A DNA stretch of 64,000 nt. It comes from Hippophae tibetana (taxonomy: Eukaryota > Streptophyta > Magnoliopsida > Rosales > Elaeagnaceae). The notes under the pieces were generated by a model. It did not search any database, was not told the origin of the DNA, and was given only the letters and a program-made list of their open reading frames with translations. The translations under genes and the position numbers were made by a program. The stretch covers positions 70,625,340 to 70,689,339 of the forward strand of contig CM072812.1 in NCBI GenBank assembly GCA_037013495.1, read 5' to 3'. This document shows positions 1 through 12,117 of this stretch, piece by piece (the stretch's first letter is position 1; each line of letters begins with the position of its first letter).

Positions 1-650
1 GTCTCTTCCCAATCAATTTCTTGATCAAGAAAAAAAATACTAAAGTTTGACATGTATACCATATGATTATTAAAGAGCTCAAGACTAGTTACACAATCGT
101 GTCAAGGAGATTAGGACTCCTTATGATTCACCCCTATCACGCACACAGTGAAAGCAATAAAAGAACAGATAGAACAACATATCAAAGCAACAGGTCAGAA
201 TGCAGCGGGCAGAAAGTGTTAAATAGTGAAACTAACAGCCGCAGATATGGCAAATCATAATAGATAAGGAAATGAAAAACATGTCAAAGATAGAAATAAA
301 GGTTTTTCAATTGCAATTAAATTCTTCTATATGCGAACATATTTAGATCAAATCATGATTGTACTAACATAACATACGATCAAACAAACATGACGATATA
401 ACGATATAAACCCCACACAGAAACCACCCCTTTGTGGTACAATCTTAGGTTGCAATTCAATAATAAGTAAACCAACACTTTACAACTTAAAGATGATATA
501 AATTAATATCACTTACAGTTGGAGTGACACATTTAAATGAGTCTAAGCTGACTTTGTTTGCTGTCTCCCTAGCAACTATGATCCAAATCGACCTGGCCTT
601 CCTCCTTAGTCCTACCATTAGGTAACGTGGTAAGTCACCAATAGTCATTC
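1..650 (-). repeat. 3' LTR of the pol-less copia-like copy 1 (partial)
   Basis: This aligns by eye with the LTR at 14622-15812: a gactccttatga-like block near 110-125, the acatacgatc/acatgacgatataa block near 370-410, and a block ending in ttttcatgg near 655-665. The LTR runs off the window start, so its outer end and target duplication cannot be read. Confidence 0.5.
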
Positions 651-1499
651 CTTTTTAGCTTTTCATGGAAATACCACACAACTAAATAAATTCAGCATCA
701 TTACACAATATCTTTATGCAAGATAGCCTTAAGAAGCGTATTCCCGTGAAAAAACTTCAATACATAGCATAGACACTCCAACACTACACCTACTCCAAGT
801 GCATCTATCATGTCGTGTTTCATCCATCTTTATCAATCAACCCATTAATCTTGATGCACACTATATGATGCATGTCTGAACTCTAGCTCCACCATAGCTA
901 CATGGTCTTTAGCTACACCTACATCTTGCACACACGAAATAACACATACTGGTGAACATATCATGCAGCCCTATTTGTAGTTTAACCAAATACTATCATG
1001 TCATTCCTACATAGGTGCACACCAATAGTCTAAGTACATACAAACATGCAATAAATAAGCACACAAACATAACACAACTTCCCCTGACTTCATGCTACAC
1101 TTCTCTTAGGTGTATGCCAGTCAACCAATTATAATGTAGTGCAAACTTATACTCACATCCCTATGCACCAAACATGCAATAAGCGACTAGTTTTGCAAAC
1201 AAATTTCTCCTTCTTTTTGACACGAAAATTCAAAGGAACCTCTATATGAGAGAGAGGAGATATACATACATGTAATAATCCTAAACACTTATACAATATG
1301 TATAGATAGATTAAAGGAATAACCAGCAAAATAAAACCCATTCAATCAATTCACAACATGAATACTATCATGATGTATATAAACATACACAATGCAAAAG
1401 AATAAATGAAAACAAGGTAAACAAAGCACACAAATTTATTTTATTTATAAGGTTTTTGAGTACTTTTTTAAAGAAAAGAAAAAAATAGTAAAAATAAAT

Positions 1500-2800
1500 T
1501 AGAACTCTACTCTATCATCACATTTATCATTAGAGGAGGCTCAAAGAGAACCAGTTCCAAAATCCCTATGGCTAAACTAAACAAGGTAGAAACCAAATGC
1601 ATCAAGGCTAGTGGTGTTGATCATCTCTTGAAACAAAGCAATGTTCTGGAAAAGATGGAAACCACAAAAAGAGAACTCTATTTGGCCCTAGTAGAGCAAA
1701 TCTAAGAATTATTGCCAGTCGTTAGTTGTCTAACTAAGGGCCAAGAACCAGAGGACTAAGGAGATCCATACCTAGAAGTTTAGTGCTCCACACTAAAAAG
1801 GTGCTTATTGATATAGAGCATCGGTTTTATGTAGAAGACTTACCCCTAATGATTTGAAGCATACTACTAAATGATAGTATCTAACTACTAATCAAGCGAG
1901 GCTAACATTTGATGCAACAGAAAGATCTCTAATGATTGATGAATGGGAAAATATGGTGTATGTAGAATCAAAATATAAGGATAAGGAAAAAATTAAGAGA
2001 CACTTTGAAAAGAATAAGAGGATGGTACATAATTTCCAGAGTTTGAGGAATGTTAGAAGCAAAATGACTAGTATACACAATTCCTCTATTAGTACTAGTA
2101 CCAAAAATAATGTCAAAAATAGAACCACCCCAATGTGTGATGAAAGTAGGATAAGGAAGAATGAAAAGGGCGAAAGTAACAGAATGAAAAAATGGTCCTA
2201 GAAATCATACAACAAGATCTATAGACTCACTGCTTAAGATAGCACAAAGAAAATGACCATAAGAGAGATGAAGTATGAAAACGAGAGTGAACAAAAACAC
2301 ACACAATATCATTGAGATGATGATAAGGTACATATGAATTCAATTGAAGAGAACCTCAACCATACCCATAAGCAGAGCCAGCTAACAAGTCAGCCATTGA
2401 TGAGATTTGGGACTTAAACGTGATGATAGAAAAAAGATGGGTTCTATACATTTAAAATGGAAAATATCATAATGATATCATCTCAGGAGAGCATGACCAC
2501 ACGCCTATGCATGAAAAATATGGTAGGAAAATGACAAGTGCGATACATGGTAATTATAGAATAAAACTCTTGAATAAAATGAAGGCAAAATGAATAAGAA
2601 ATATAGCAGAAAAAGAGCTAAGAAAAGCAACAAAACCTTTCATAGATGATTGGGAACTCATTAATGATAACATAGTGCTCTTTAATGATAGAGGCTATAC
2701 TATGAAAGAAAGGATTCATAGAATCTTCTTGTTGCTCTTGCTCAACTGGAGAATTTCAGCTTCTTCTAGTTCTGTTATATGCCATTTTGAGATGTAGGAA
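1500..2800 (+). other. Antisense coding-like patch inside the pol-less element
   Basis: On the strand opposite to gag, 1932-2201 is an open frame of 89 codons with a Lys/Arg/Glu-rich, coiled-coil-like composition (MIDEWENMVYVESKYKDKEK at its start). A shorter open stretch lies near 1576-1704, and a third coding-like stretch near 2640-2720. I do not recognise a domain. Extra antisense ORFs are known in some large plant LTR elements, but this could equally be chance or an inserted piece of another gene. It is decayed. Confidence 0.3.
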
Positions 2801-3639
2801 GGGTAATAACTAGACTTATTTTTGAAGGAATGGTATATGGTTCTAAGAGTTAAAAAGTATTTTAACAAATTATGTGGATTGAAATGATAATGGAAAGGTT
2901 TTTTATAGAAACTTCCTAGCTCGTTGACCATCCTACTGACAATTTTACTAACATAGTTAATGAATTCCATTGTGAGTGTGTTAAAACACATACTCGATGA
3001 GCACTATGAAAAGGGGTTGGAGAAGGTGAACAAACAACCCTATAAGAGAGGAAGATATAGAAAGAAGATTAAAAATAAATATTTTTGTTTTTTTTAAAAT
3101 ATAAGTGTTAAACGTTATTTAAACACATAACTAATTTGAAGAAATACATGGAAAAATAGAAGGAAAAAAATAAAAACAAACACCATTTGAAAACACATGT
3201 AAAAATACTAAGAGAAAAGGACGAAAAGAAGAACAAACTAATCTCAAACTGATCACAAGAAAGAGTGATTAAACTACATCCATCGATTTAGTAATGAATT
3301 GATGAGGTGCAACAATATCAAATTGTAACTTTTGGTTCACCTACACATAAGGTGTATGAGGCACTTAGGAACCTTTGTGTTAAGAAATTCTAGAGAAAGA
3401 AATCAAGTGATCCAAGTAAACATGGCCAAGTAGGATTTAAGAAGGATTTTCTATTTTTGTATTGTACTGATAGTGTATAATGCACTCATATTGTAAATGC
3501 TCAGATGAACCATAGTAGTTGCAACTTGAGTTACCAAAATGAGGAGAGTAAGGGGAAGATCCCCTATAATTACTCATGATATACTTAGGAAACTTCCTGT
3601 CAAGGCCACCAAGAATACCATAAAGATAATAGGAATAAG

Positions 3640-5480
3640 GAGAGGACTGAAGGAATTAGGGCCTATGACTCCATGGAGTAGTACGAGGAGGAGAAAATGG
3701 GGAAACAACGATAATATAAAATATCATAAGTAGAATAGTTGATTTCTCATAGTGTAACCTTAGATGCTTATGTTCACCACAATGGTAGAAAACATGAATA
3801 GAAAAAATTGGCATAGGCAAAAGGCTATCATCGACGTGATGAGAACTACTAGTAGGTGGAAAGGTTTTCAACTTTCTAATTGAGTAAGGCAAAGATGATA
3901 CAAACAACTTACCTTTAGGAATGGCCACAATTGTATTCATTCTATGATTAGTATAAATATGCTTGATGAACTTGGATGAAACCCTAGTTCAAGTAGAGAC
4001 TTTTTCTTTATAACCTAGCCCACGCTTGTCTTTTGGTGCCCTAATGTTTCTTAAATTCCATCCAATTTTTGAGTACCTAACATTAAATTTTACATTGTAC
4101 TCTTGGAATAGGTTAAATCCATTTCTAACTTGGTTGCTTCTCGCTCAAAGCTCTTATAAGGTATTGCTTTTCTTTTATGGAAGCCTCTTAGAATCTAGTA
4201 GAGTAGCCAAAATTCTTAACCTTTTCACTAAGCTTCTCAAGATCTTCATCCTTTTTAGAAAGTGTATGTGTTGAATACTCTTTATCACTTTCCAGGAAAA
4301 TCATTTTATTTACAAGAAGAGTGACATGATCCATTTAATCTTCGGACATGTCTATGTTGGTAACCCTAAAAGTAACTTGACTTAACTTAAGCTTCTTTGA
4401 TTCTTCTACCAATTATTTCATTCTGGAGTGTTTAGAGTTGTATTCCAATTGGATATCATTATATATTTTCTAAATAACCTCAAGAGCGTATTTTAGTGTG
4501 CTTAACTCTTTGTTCTTATATTTAAGGCTCTCCAAAGCCTATTTCCTTTCTTCCTCAAATTTGAGAGGACTCTTGAGGAGATGATTATGAGTATTTAGAA
4601 GCTCATCATGGTCATCATCCCCTTCTTAAACAAACCTTCTATCCTTAGAGGTTGTAGCGGGAGGTTCCTTAACAAACATCGAATAAAGGCAATGAAGTTA
4701 CAATCATCCTTATAAATACTATAACTAATATTTAAAATAGTAACCTTTGCCAAAATTGCTCTTTTCCCTGAGCAATTTTGCTAAGAAAAATATTTTGTAG
4801 CAATGTGTTACAGCATTCCACACTCGAAGCACTTGATTTGATTGATGTGGTTCCTACTTTGATGTTTGTCAACTTCATCATCAAACTCTTTAGCATTCTA
4901 TCCGGATCTCAAGTCTCTCCTACTCAAACTATCTCTTCTTGTTCCACCAAAAGATTGCTTCTTACTTTAGAATAACTTGGTAAATCTTTTGTCAAGTAAG
5001 ACCTTTTCCTCTTCATCTAGGCTAGAGTTCTTATCACTGGCCACTATTTACACTTCTCTTTGTTGGTTACATTTCATTTAATGGAATTAAGAGCTATGCT
5101 CTTTCCCTTTTCAATAGCAATTTGAAGTTTCCAAGGGAGGAAATGAATAATCTCATAGGCTTGGAGATCACCAACCAACTCATTGATCTTCAATCCATCA
5201 GGCTTGTAGAATGTCTCAAGAATAGTAACATTTTCTTTGAAGCGAAGGGGAAGACTGACGAGAAACTTTTCTATTTTCTTTTCATCCTCTATAGATCCAA
5301 AAAGATTGAACAAAGAGTTAACAAGATTAGAGAATCAAGCGTAGAACTTATCAAAGTTTTCATCTTCTTCCATTTGAAATAGCTCAAAGTCTTTGTTCAA
5401 TAAGATCACTATATAGGTACCCTCACACATGGTCATTAAAATTTCACAAGCTACTTTAGACGTCCAATAGTCTAACATGC
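3640..5480 (-). pseudogene. Decayed copia gag region (copy 1)
   Basis: On the minus strand 5074-5313 reads like the UBN2-type copia gag core (KFLVSLPLRFKENV, KINELVGDLQAYE). A CCHC-type knuckle start (IKCFECG) lies near 4800-4830, a second knuckle (FYHCGEHKHLRLHYE) lies near 3750-3800, and a charged coiled-coil-like stretch separates them. Two separated knuckles plus a coiled coil resemble the long gag of the SIRE-like copia lineage. It is a fossil with several breaks. Confidence 0.6.
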
Positions 5481-5559
5481 TTAACTATGAAAACGTTCCC
5501 CCTATCTGTTGTTAATAACACTCAAATTATTAATGATCCAAAGTTTAAAAAATAATTTT

Positions 5560-6085
5560 CCAACAAAAAATTCAAGTTTTGAAAATGCCAAGTTTTCCTA
5601 CATTTTCTAATAGTTTTCATTTTACAAATGAAGTGGTATTTAGAAGAAGCTCTTGGGGTTCCAAGCTCTTCACTTACAACCTTGTTAAGCACATCGGTAA
5701 GCCCTTAATGACTATGTTAACAAGGGTAACATTCGTTACAATGTCCCCACCACTCCATTGGAAACCTCGCTAACCATATCACCAAGTACCTTGAAAAGTA
5801 CCACTATGAGTACTAAATATCTTATTTTTAGTTTCAAAAATTTGTAAACAATTTTTCACAAATACCCATAAGCTACCAAAAAAAATCATAACCTAGCATC
5901 TAGTATGCAAACTAAATGAACCCAACCTATGGTGGTTTATATGAACATGCTATCGTATATACTGTTTTAACTATATAAGTGGGTATATTATTGAACTATC
6001 AGTAACTAACCTTATATAGAGGAAGACAAAATACTAAGTTAAATACAAACTTTGTGTTTTTCATATTGGTATGCCAAAAAAACCG
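5560..6085 (-). repeat. 5' LTR remnant of the pol-less copia-like copy 1
   Basis: The stretch around 5960-6075 (gtaactaaccttatataga, then the tttgtgtttttca block) matches the corresponding part of the LTRs ending at 15812 and 26355 (aaccttacatagagga, tgttttgtacac). The inner part is poorly recognisable, so the 5560 boundary is approximate. Confidence 0.45.
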
Positions 6086-6239
6086 ACGAATTAATTACAA
6101 GACTTATAGATTCAATGGTGAAGAGTTTGATTTGTACTTCTATATCTATGAGTATGAATTTAATTCTTGTTAGTAGTATCACATGAAGATAACGATGGTT
6201 CACTTTTGTGGAAAGAGTTATAAACACCACTCAATCCAA

Positions 6240-7424
6240 AGTGATAGATCTTCATGGCACTTGGAAATGATGGATTATCTATAAATGTATATCTATTTCA
6301 TGTAAAGCCTCTTTTTGATCACATGGTTGCATTATGTGGGATTAATTTAGAAAAAGAATTGATTTTGTATATTTTGAATGGTCATGAACCTACAAATTTT
6401 ACATTTTCCACTTCTTTTAATATGACTCAAACAAGACCATTTGTTAGTATCTTTGATTATTTTCTTGAGAGTTATGAGTGAATTCTTGTCTTTTTGAAAG
6501 GAAAACTCTATGTATCCCCACTAAAATTGAATCTCTAGTGGATCATCCCTCAAAAATAAGCTACATATTTCATAAATCATTATGGGTTCAATCTAATTTA
6601 ATAGTGATACTTGTGTCTAAGAACCAATATAAAATTGACACACTGGTAGAGTTCATGCCCAAGTAGGAAAAACTAGAATTATGTTTATGACAAATCTATG
6701 ATTAGATTCTATGTTCCAAGCTAATAATACAAGTGGTAATAAGCATACTTTGGGTGGTAATAAAGGTTTTCCAATACTATTTAATAATAATTCCTAAGAT
6801 AGTCCTAATAAGCCTTCTTGGAATTTTTTCATCAGTTTCTCAAAAACTCAGGCAAGTGGTGGTGCATCTATTACTTCTAGGAATAAGAATGGTTAGGTTG
6901 GAAACACTAAACACTTTAAGAAATGTTTACTTGATCATCCTACATGTCAAATATGTGATAAACCTAGTCATGGGGCAATATCTTGTTTCTTGCCAAAGGA
7001 TGTTCTTATTGGATAGCTTCTCTGGCTGATTTTGCTTATTGAGATATGCATGTTTCTAATTTAGTCTCTAATGATGGTACTTCCAATTCCACTTCTTAAT
7101 TGTTTGATTTTGGGGTTAATCACCATGTAACTCCTATTTCTACTCAAGGGCCTTACTCATTTTCCTATAATGGTTAGGTAGTGTTCTTGTTGGAGATGGT
7201 AACAAGCTTATGAAAATGGTCTTTGCAAGGTTAATAGTATAGTGAAAAGTCTCCCCTTAAAAAAGGATGTAAATTTAGTTGTTTATCATACTGCAAGAGT
7301 TGATCATTCCAAAGTAGCCAAAGTTTACCATAAGTGGCATTGTACATTGAGTAATCCTTCATTTGATACTACTATTGAGATTCTTAAAAATATTAATTGT
7401 TTTTGTGAGGGTTGTTAGAATAAA
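6240..7424 (+). mobile_element. Copia fragment (gag to pre-integrase), broken
   Basis: The frame at 6254-6481 matches a copia gag core (SINVYLFHVKPLFDHMVALC, LILYILNGHEP). Near 6940-6975 there is a CCHC knuckle (CQICDKPSHG). Near 7290-7410 there is a GAG-pre-integrase segment (SKVAKVYHKWHCTLSNPSFD). No LTR was recognised for it. It is a fossil with many breaks. Confidence 0.6.
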
Positions 7425-8278
7425 GCCCTAAATGCCAAGGGGTTTGTATTTAAATTTTTTGAAATTATATTAATAAATGGAATATTTCATTTATTTACAT
7501 ATGTTATTTTATACTTCAAATAAATCTTAAAAATTCATGATTATTCATGTATGCTTAAAACTCATTATATAAGCTTATATACATGAGAATTGGTTTTAAG
7601 TAAAATAATGAAATTGTCTATCATGATTAATTAAACTTTATAGAATGAGATCTTTAATTAAATCATTAGTATGACCAATATCCATTTGGAATGGAGTGAC
7701 ATTTATCTAAGGTGACTAGTGTAGAGACATCTAGTTAGAGGTATTTTCTATAATAGTTGATTATATATGATTGGACCAAACATAATGGAAGCATTGTTAA
7801 TATTTGTTTATTCACAGTTATTTCTCTATATCACATGATGATCATGTGCACGAAGATCTTAATCCTGAGTGATTTAACTGGCCCTTTACTATAACACCTT
7901 AGTATTTGACTTACTCAGTGATACTTAAAGTTTTTGGCTAAGATATCTTGGTATTTATGCTAGACTTAGAGGTTATCTCAAAATATGTGGAATCCACTCT
8001 TTTTATTTGTAGATATTAGATAACACTTACCTTGGTTAGAAATTCAGAGCTTGGATGATTGTTCGCAATCTATAATATGATAATGGATAGTTATTCATAT
8101 GCATCGCGGGTGGAAAAATATCACTCATGCCTATGAGTTTTAGCATATCTTCACATATATACCTAACTTCTATAAAAATATCTCTAATACCCTCGGAGTT
8201 TATACTTAATATCAAGGATATCATTCAATAGTTAATGGTCTTAAGTTTTCCATCCAATGATGTCTTTTTCTTTCCTAT
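7413..8278. repeat. Unassigned AT-rich repeat-like stretch
   Basis: It begins TGTTAGAATAAAGCCC directly after the copia fragment and runs to the Met-tRNA-like primer site at 8279. The TGTTAG start and position suggest an LTR or the leader side of the neighbouring caulimovirid, but neither a matching partner nor a target duplication was found. No gene is seen; a 62-codon frame at 8036-8224 (minus) matches no family I recognise. Confidence 0.3.
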
Positions 8279-8291
8279 GGCTCTGATACCA
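8279..8291 (-). promoter_or_regulatory. Primer-binding site complementary to initiator Met-tRNA
   Basis: The minus strand reads TGGTATCAGAGCC, the standard complement of the 3' end of plant initiator Met-tRNA used by caulimovirids and many copia elements. Its place downstream of the RNase H region on the same strand fits the caulimovirid map. A copia origin is the alternative. Confidence 0.6.
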
Positions 8292-10248
8292 AATAAGGGC
8301 TAGATTCTTTTGATTCTAGTTGATCATTTATTGAATTCAACTCCACATTTTTTGGGTTAATTTCATTGTTTAACCAATAACTAAATTCTTGTGTTTCATT
8401 ATTTTGTTCTATATCTTATAAGATTGTATTCAAGCTAGCTTCTAGATTTATAAAACCTTTATCAAATTCTTTTACTAGATTATGTTTCTTTTCCATTTTT
8501 GGAAAATAATCCATTAATCCTTGTAAGTTTTCTTTACTATTTATCTTCCTATGCTAACAATGAAGTTTTCTTCAAATGTAGTAAAGATGTCTTGAGGTAT
8601 ATATTATCTTTTTTGAGATTTTTTTTTAGTTTTTGGTTTTCCTTTTATTTCACTTCTATAAATTAGTTATTGATTTCTTCTTTTTAGTATATTTCATATT
8701 TTATGCAGATTATCAAATGAGTGATAAACTTAATAAGCAAACAATATTCTTAGTTTTCTCTCAATATGTAATATAACTAACCTGATAAACATGGGTGTAC
8801 CTCAATCTTTAGCTTCGTGATGTCTCCTTCTTTTTCCTTATAGTCCCTTCTTAACTGGATCCAACCTTTCTCCTTCTTGACTCATGGCGATCTTTAGTAT
8901 CTATACGTTCATTTTGAGGTTAAATGACAAGTAAAAGTTATATTTATGATGGACGTTTATTTATCATAATATTTTATGACAAGTGGAGTACTAAAAACCT
9001 TTAAGAAGGTTTTAGTTACTCATTCCTAGATGAATGATTTACAAAAGATAGAAGATACATGAATATATTTCTCAGAGAGTGTGAGATATAAGGGTTAGTT
9101 ATAAGGGTTCTTTTCTGTATTGATGGGATTTCACTATTTCACCTAACTTTCCTAGTTAACTTCTACATTATTGAGGCTCGAGCACCAATTTTTGTTTATG
9201 GCGTAATGGTTCTTGTGAAGCTAAAGTCTCCATCTCTTCTTCCTTATCTCTAATGCAATAAATGCATTTGTCGTTCCTAGAATGTTATTTGGCGTAATGG
9301 TAGAATACCTTCTTGCTTTCCATATTTACTACAATTGAAATAAGCTTGATATTTGCTTATCTTTTCACCATCTTCCTTGATGATAGGCATGTTACTTTGT
9401 TGGTGGTATTCACTTTACTGTATAATAATTAACTTTAATCTTAGAGGAGTTGTTAATTTTCTTAATTCATAATAGATATGGCTTAAATTCATTTTTTGGA
9501 AAAGCTTTGGGATGATTAAATTCCTTTTTTTTGTTGACAAGTCCAAGCTTAATGAAAATGATATAGACTTACTAAATTTTTTTTTCTTCAATCCATAATT
9601 TAACTACAAAATCTTAAATAAACAAGCTTATCCATAGCATTACTTTTCCTTCTAAAATTCTTAATGAATTTCCTAAAGTTCTCAGAAAAATAATTTAACT
9701 AATTTAAATTGTTTCATGGATACAAATTTTCTATTAACCCAACGTGAAATGCTTTATACATTAACACTGGTTCTGTTCCTTCTCTAATATTGAATTTTCT
9801 TCATGTATGGAATCCTTTCTTTGAAGTGTAGAACTTCATATCATTGAGATATTTCTCAGTAGATTTTCTTGCTAAGTTATATAGACTTAATTATTTTTCT
9901 TATATGATTCTTATGCTAGTCTCTTTCTTATTCTGAAAAGAAAGTGGTTGGCTTCTTCTTTGATTAACAATGGTCTAGGTAATCTTTTGAGTGACTTTAT
10001 TCTACTAGTTCTTGGATATATCTAAAGGAGATAATAATATTCGCATACTATAAATGGCAGAATTGCCTTTTGCTTCAATCTTGTTGCTGAATGACTTATG
10101 GATTAATCCACTAAAGCCTTATATGACTCTACTAGCTTTTGGCTACCTAATATAGATTCTTGGTTTGGGGTCACCTTAGACTACAAAAAGCTTAGTCTTT
10201 GAAGATTCTTTCTTTTTTGCTTCATTTTCTCAATTGAGCTTTTCCTAC
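8292..10248 (-). pseudogene. Caulimovirid 3' region, no domain identified
   Basis: This stretch lies between the Met-tRNA primer site and the solo LTR. By position it should hold the caulimovirid C-terminal or second-ORF region and the intergenic promoter. Minus-strand coding-like traces are visible around 8340-8600 but no named motif. Assignment rests on position only. Confidence 0.35.
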
Positions 10249-12117
10249 TGATGAGTAGAACCGGCATCACCGATCCTGCCAATACTTTGGTTTTATATTT
10301 ATAAAACTCTGGCAAGTGCACGAATCATTTCATAGAAAATGATAAGTATACTCCCAAGATCGATCTAAGGAAGGAATGTATGTGGTTTTTAATTTATTAT
10401 TCAAACTTTTAAAAACGAAATTAAATCCTAAACATCTTGTCATGATATTTTGGGTTTTGTGTTTTTAATCTACTAACATAAAAATAAACATAGATTCAAT
10501 AAATATTTATGAAAATTTTATCATTTATAATAGTGGAGTATTTATGGATATAATAACTAAGTTAATTATACTTGCTCATATTATTTAGGTTATTAAAGAT
10601 ATGAATTGATATTTATTGATTCTCTTTTTTATATGAATACCACCTTTGGTGGGGTTAGATATTTTTTGTTAACTAAACAAATCAATTAACACCTATGAGT
10701 GGGGTTAATAACTAATTTTGTTAATTAAATTAATTCATTTTTCTAAGAGATTGAAAATGAACCATTTAAATGCCACTTTTGGTGGGGTTAGACAGTTTAA
10801 ACTTTATTCAAGGTGTCCAAATTAAACCTAAGAATTTAATTATCCGAGTACTAACTTTCAAGTTTTAAAACCACTACTGAAAACATGTTGTCAATACATT
10901 TTCAAATAATAATTCTTATAAAAACTTTTGAAATAGAGCTTCACTCTAACTATCGGGCGATTGTACCAACAAATAAAAGAGCACTACTCTAAATCAAACC
11001 GGATAACTAAACCTTAAAATCTAATTTTGAGATTTAAGTTTGTAATGAAAAATAATATATTTCTCTCTAACATTCTTAATATAAAATCTTGAATAAAAAT
11101 AAAATCAATTCATTTTAGAGATTTTTTACCTATTTAATATTTTGCAAGCATAACAACGTTATTATTATATCATGTTTACAAACAGCCAGCAGAGTTAAAT
11201 TTAATCACAGACAAATTAAATATAACATGTAAGAATAAAGCATAAAAAATAATTGCAAAGAAAATAAAATCCTTACAGAACTTCGATGTTATTCCCGTAG
11301 TTGGAAAACCTCCAAACGGAATTTACACTCCCATTTATTGAATCAAAAAACTAATAAATTACAAAACATAACTAGTTCTTCTCAAAAAGAGAAGAACTCT
11401 AAAACTAAGAAAAACTAACTAAGGAAAAACTAAAAACTAAGAAAAACTAAGAAAAATGAGAAAAGTGAGAAAGAAAGAGAAGAAAAGATGTGTTTTGAGG
11501 TGTGTTTAGTTATGAAGAGAATGAAGGTATCTATGGGTGAGGATGGGAAGAAAAAGTGGGTGAAAAAATGATTAAAAATGGAGAAAACGCAGAGGAGTGA
11601 ATGATGACATCATACTAATGACATCATATTGGTGTGGGTGCGGTAGCTCGCGCAGATGGGCAAATGAGTGCACAGACTGGGTGCAGATGGGCAGTGGCGC
11701 GCGCGGATTGGAGAAGGGGCACGTAGAGGCATGCGCGGAATGGAGAGCTAGCGTGCGCAGAATGGAGAGTAGGCACGCACGTTGCTGGGTGCAGTTAGGA
11801 GGCACGATTTCTTCCTTTTTGACATTTTTGACCTTTTTGACCCATTTTGCCCATTTTTTCCATATTTGTTGACTTTTCCTCATTTATTTTATGAATATAT
11901 TTGTGATGTATTGCCTCCAATATTCCTCTTTGTGTCTTTAAGTTACGTTTTTAAGTGAAAATACCTGAAAAATAATAAAAATACCCGTGATTCCGAAAAG
12001 ACAAATTTATATAAATATATGATAAAATCATATATATATATATATATATATATATTTATTTATTCAATTAATGTGCATAAAATCATGGTAATTTTAGTGC
12101 TTTTTGAGCACTAATCA
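10249..12117 (-). mobile_element. Solo LTR, gypsy-type family G1 (copy A)
   Basis: An LTR of 1,869 bp with TGATGAG..(AC)TAATCA ends and 5-bp target duplications CCTAC at 10244-10248 and 12118-12122. The body matches the copies at 17794-19527 and 36472-38286 almost throughout, apart from a GC-rich variable stretch at about 11590-11800. An (AT)n run lies near 12030-12052. No internal domain follows, so it is a solo LTR. It is inserted in the caulimovirid fossil. The CpG-rich boxes of copy B appear here as TG/CA, suggesting methylation decay and a greater age. Confidence 0.85.

Larger units (their letters stand above)
1..6085 (-). mobile_element. Copia-like LTR element with gag but no visible pol (copy 1), broken
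   Basis: Minus-strand fossil cut by the left window edge. About 1-650 resembles the LTRs at 14622-15812 and 25110-26355 (shared blocks such as gattgtacta..acata and the ctcgggttgc-like segment). About 3640-5480 carries decayed gag, and about 5560-6085 matches the start of the same LTR (accttatatagagga motif). Stretches between 680 and 1440 match 19550-20700 of the second copy, and 3440-3950 matches 22640-23100. No protease, integrase or reverse transcriptase is seen in either copy, so the family looks non-autonomous. It is old, with many breaks. Confidence 0.6.

Noticed and set aside
11572-11883. Overlapping 103- and 91-codon frames on both strands
   Set aside because: They fall in the GC-rich variable part of solo LTR copy A and are not kept in copies B and D.
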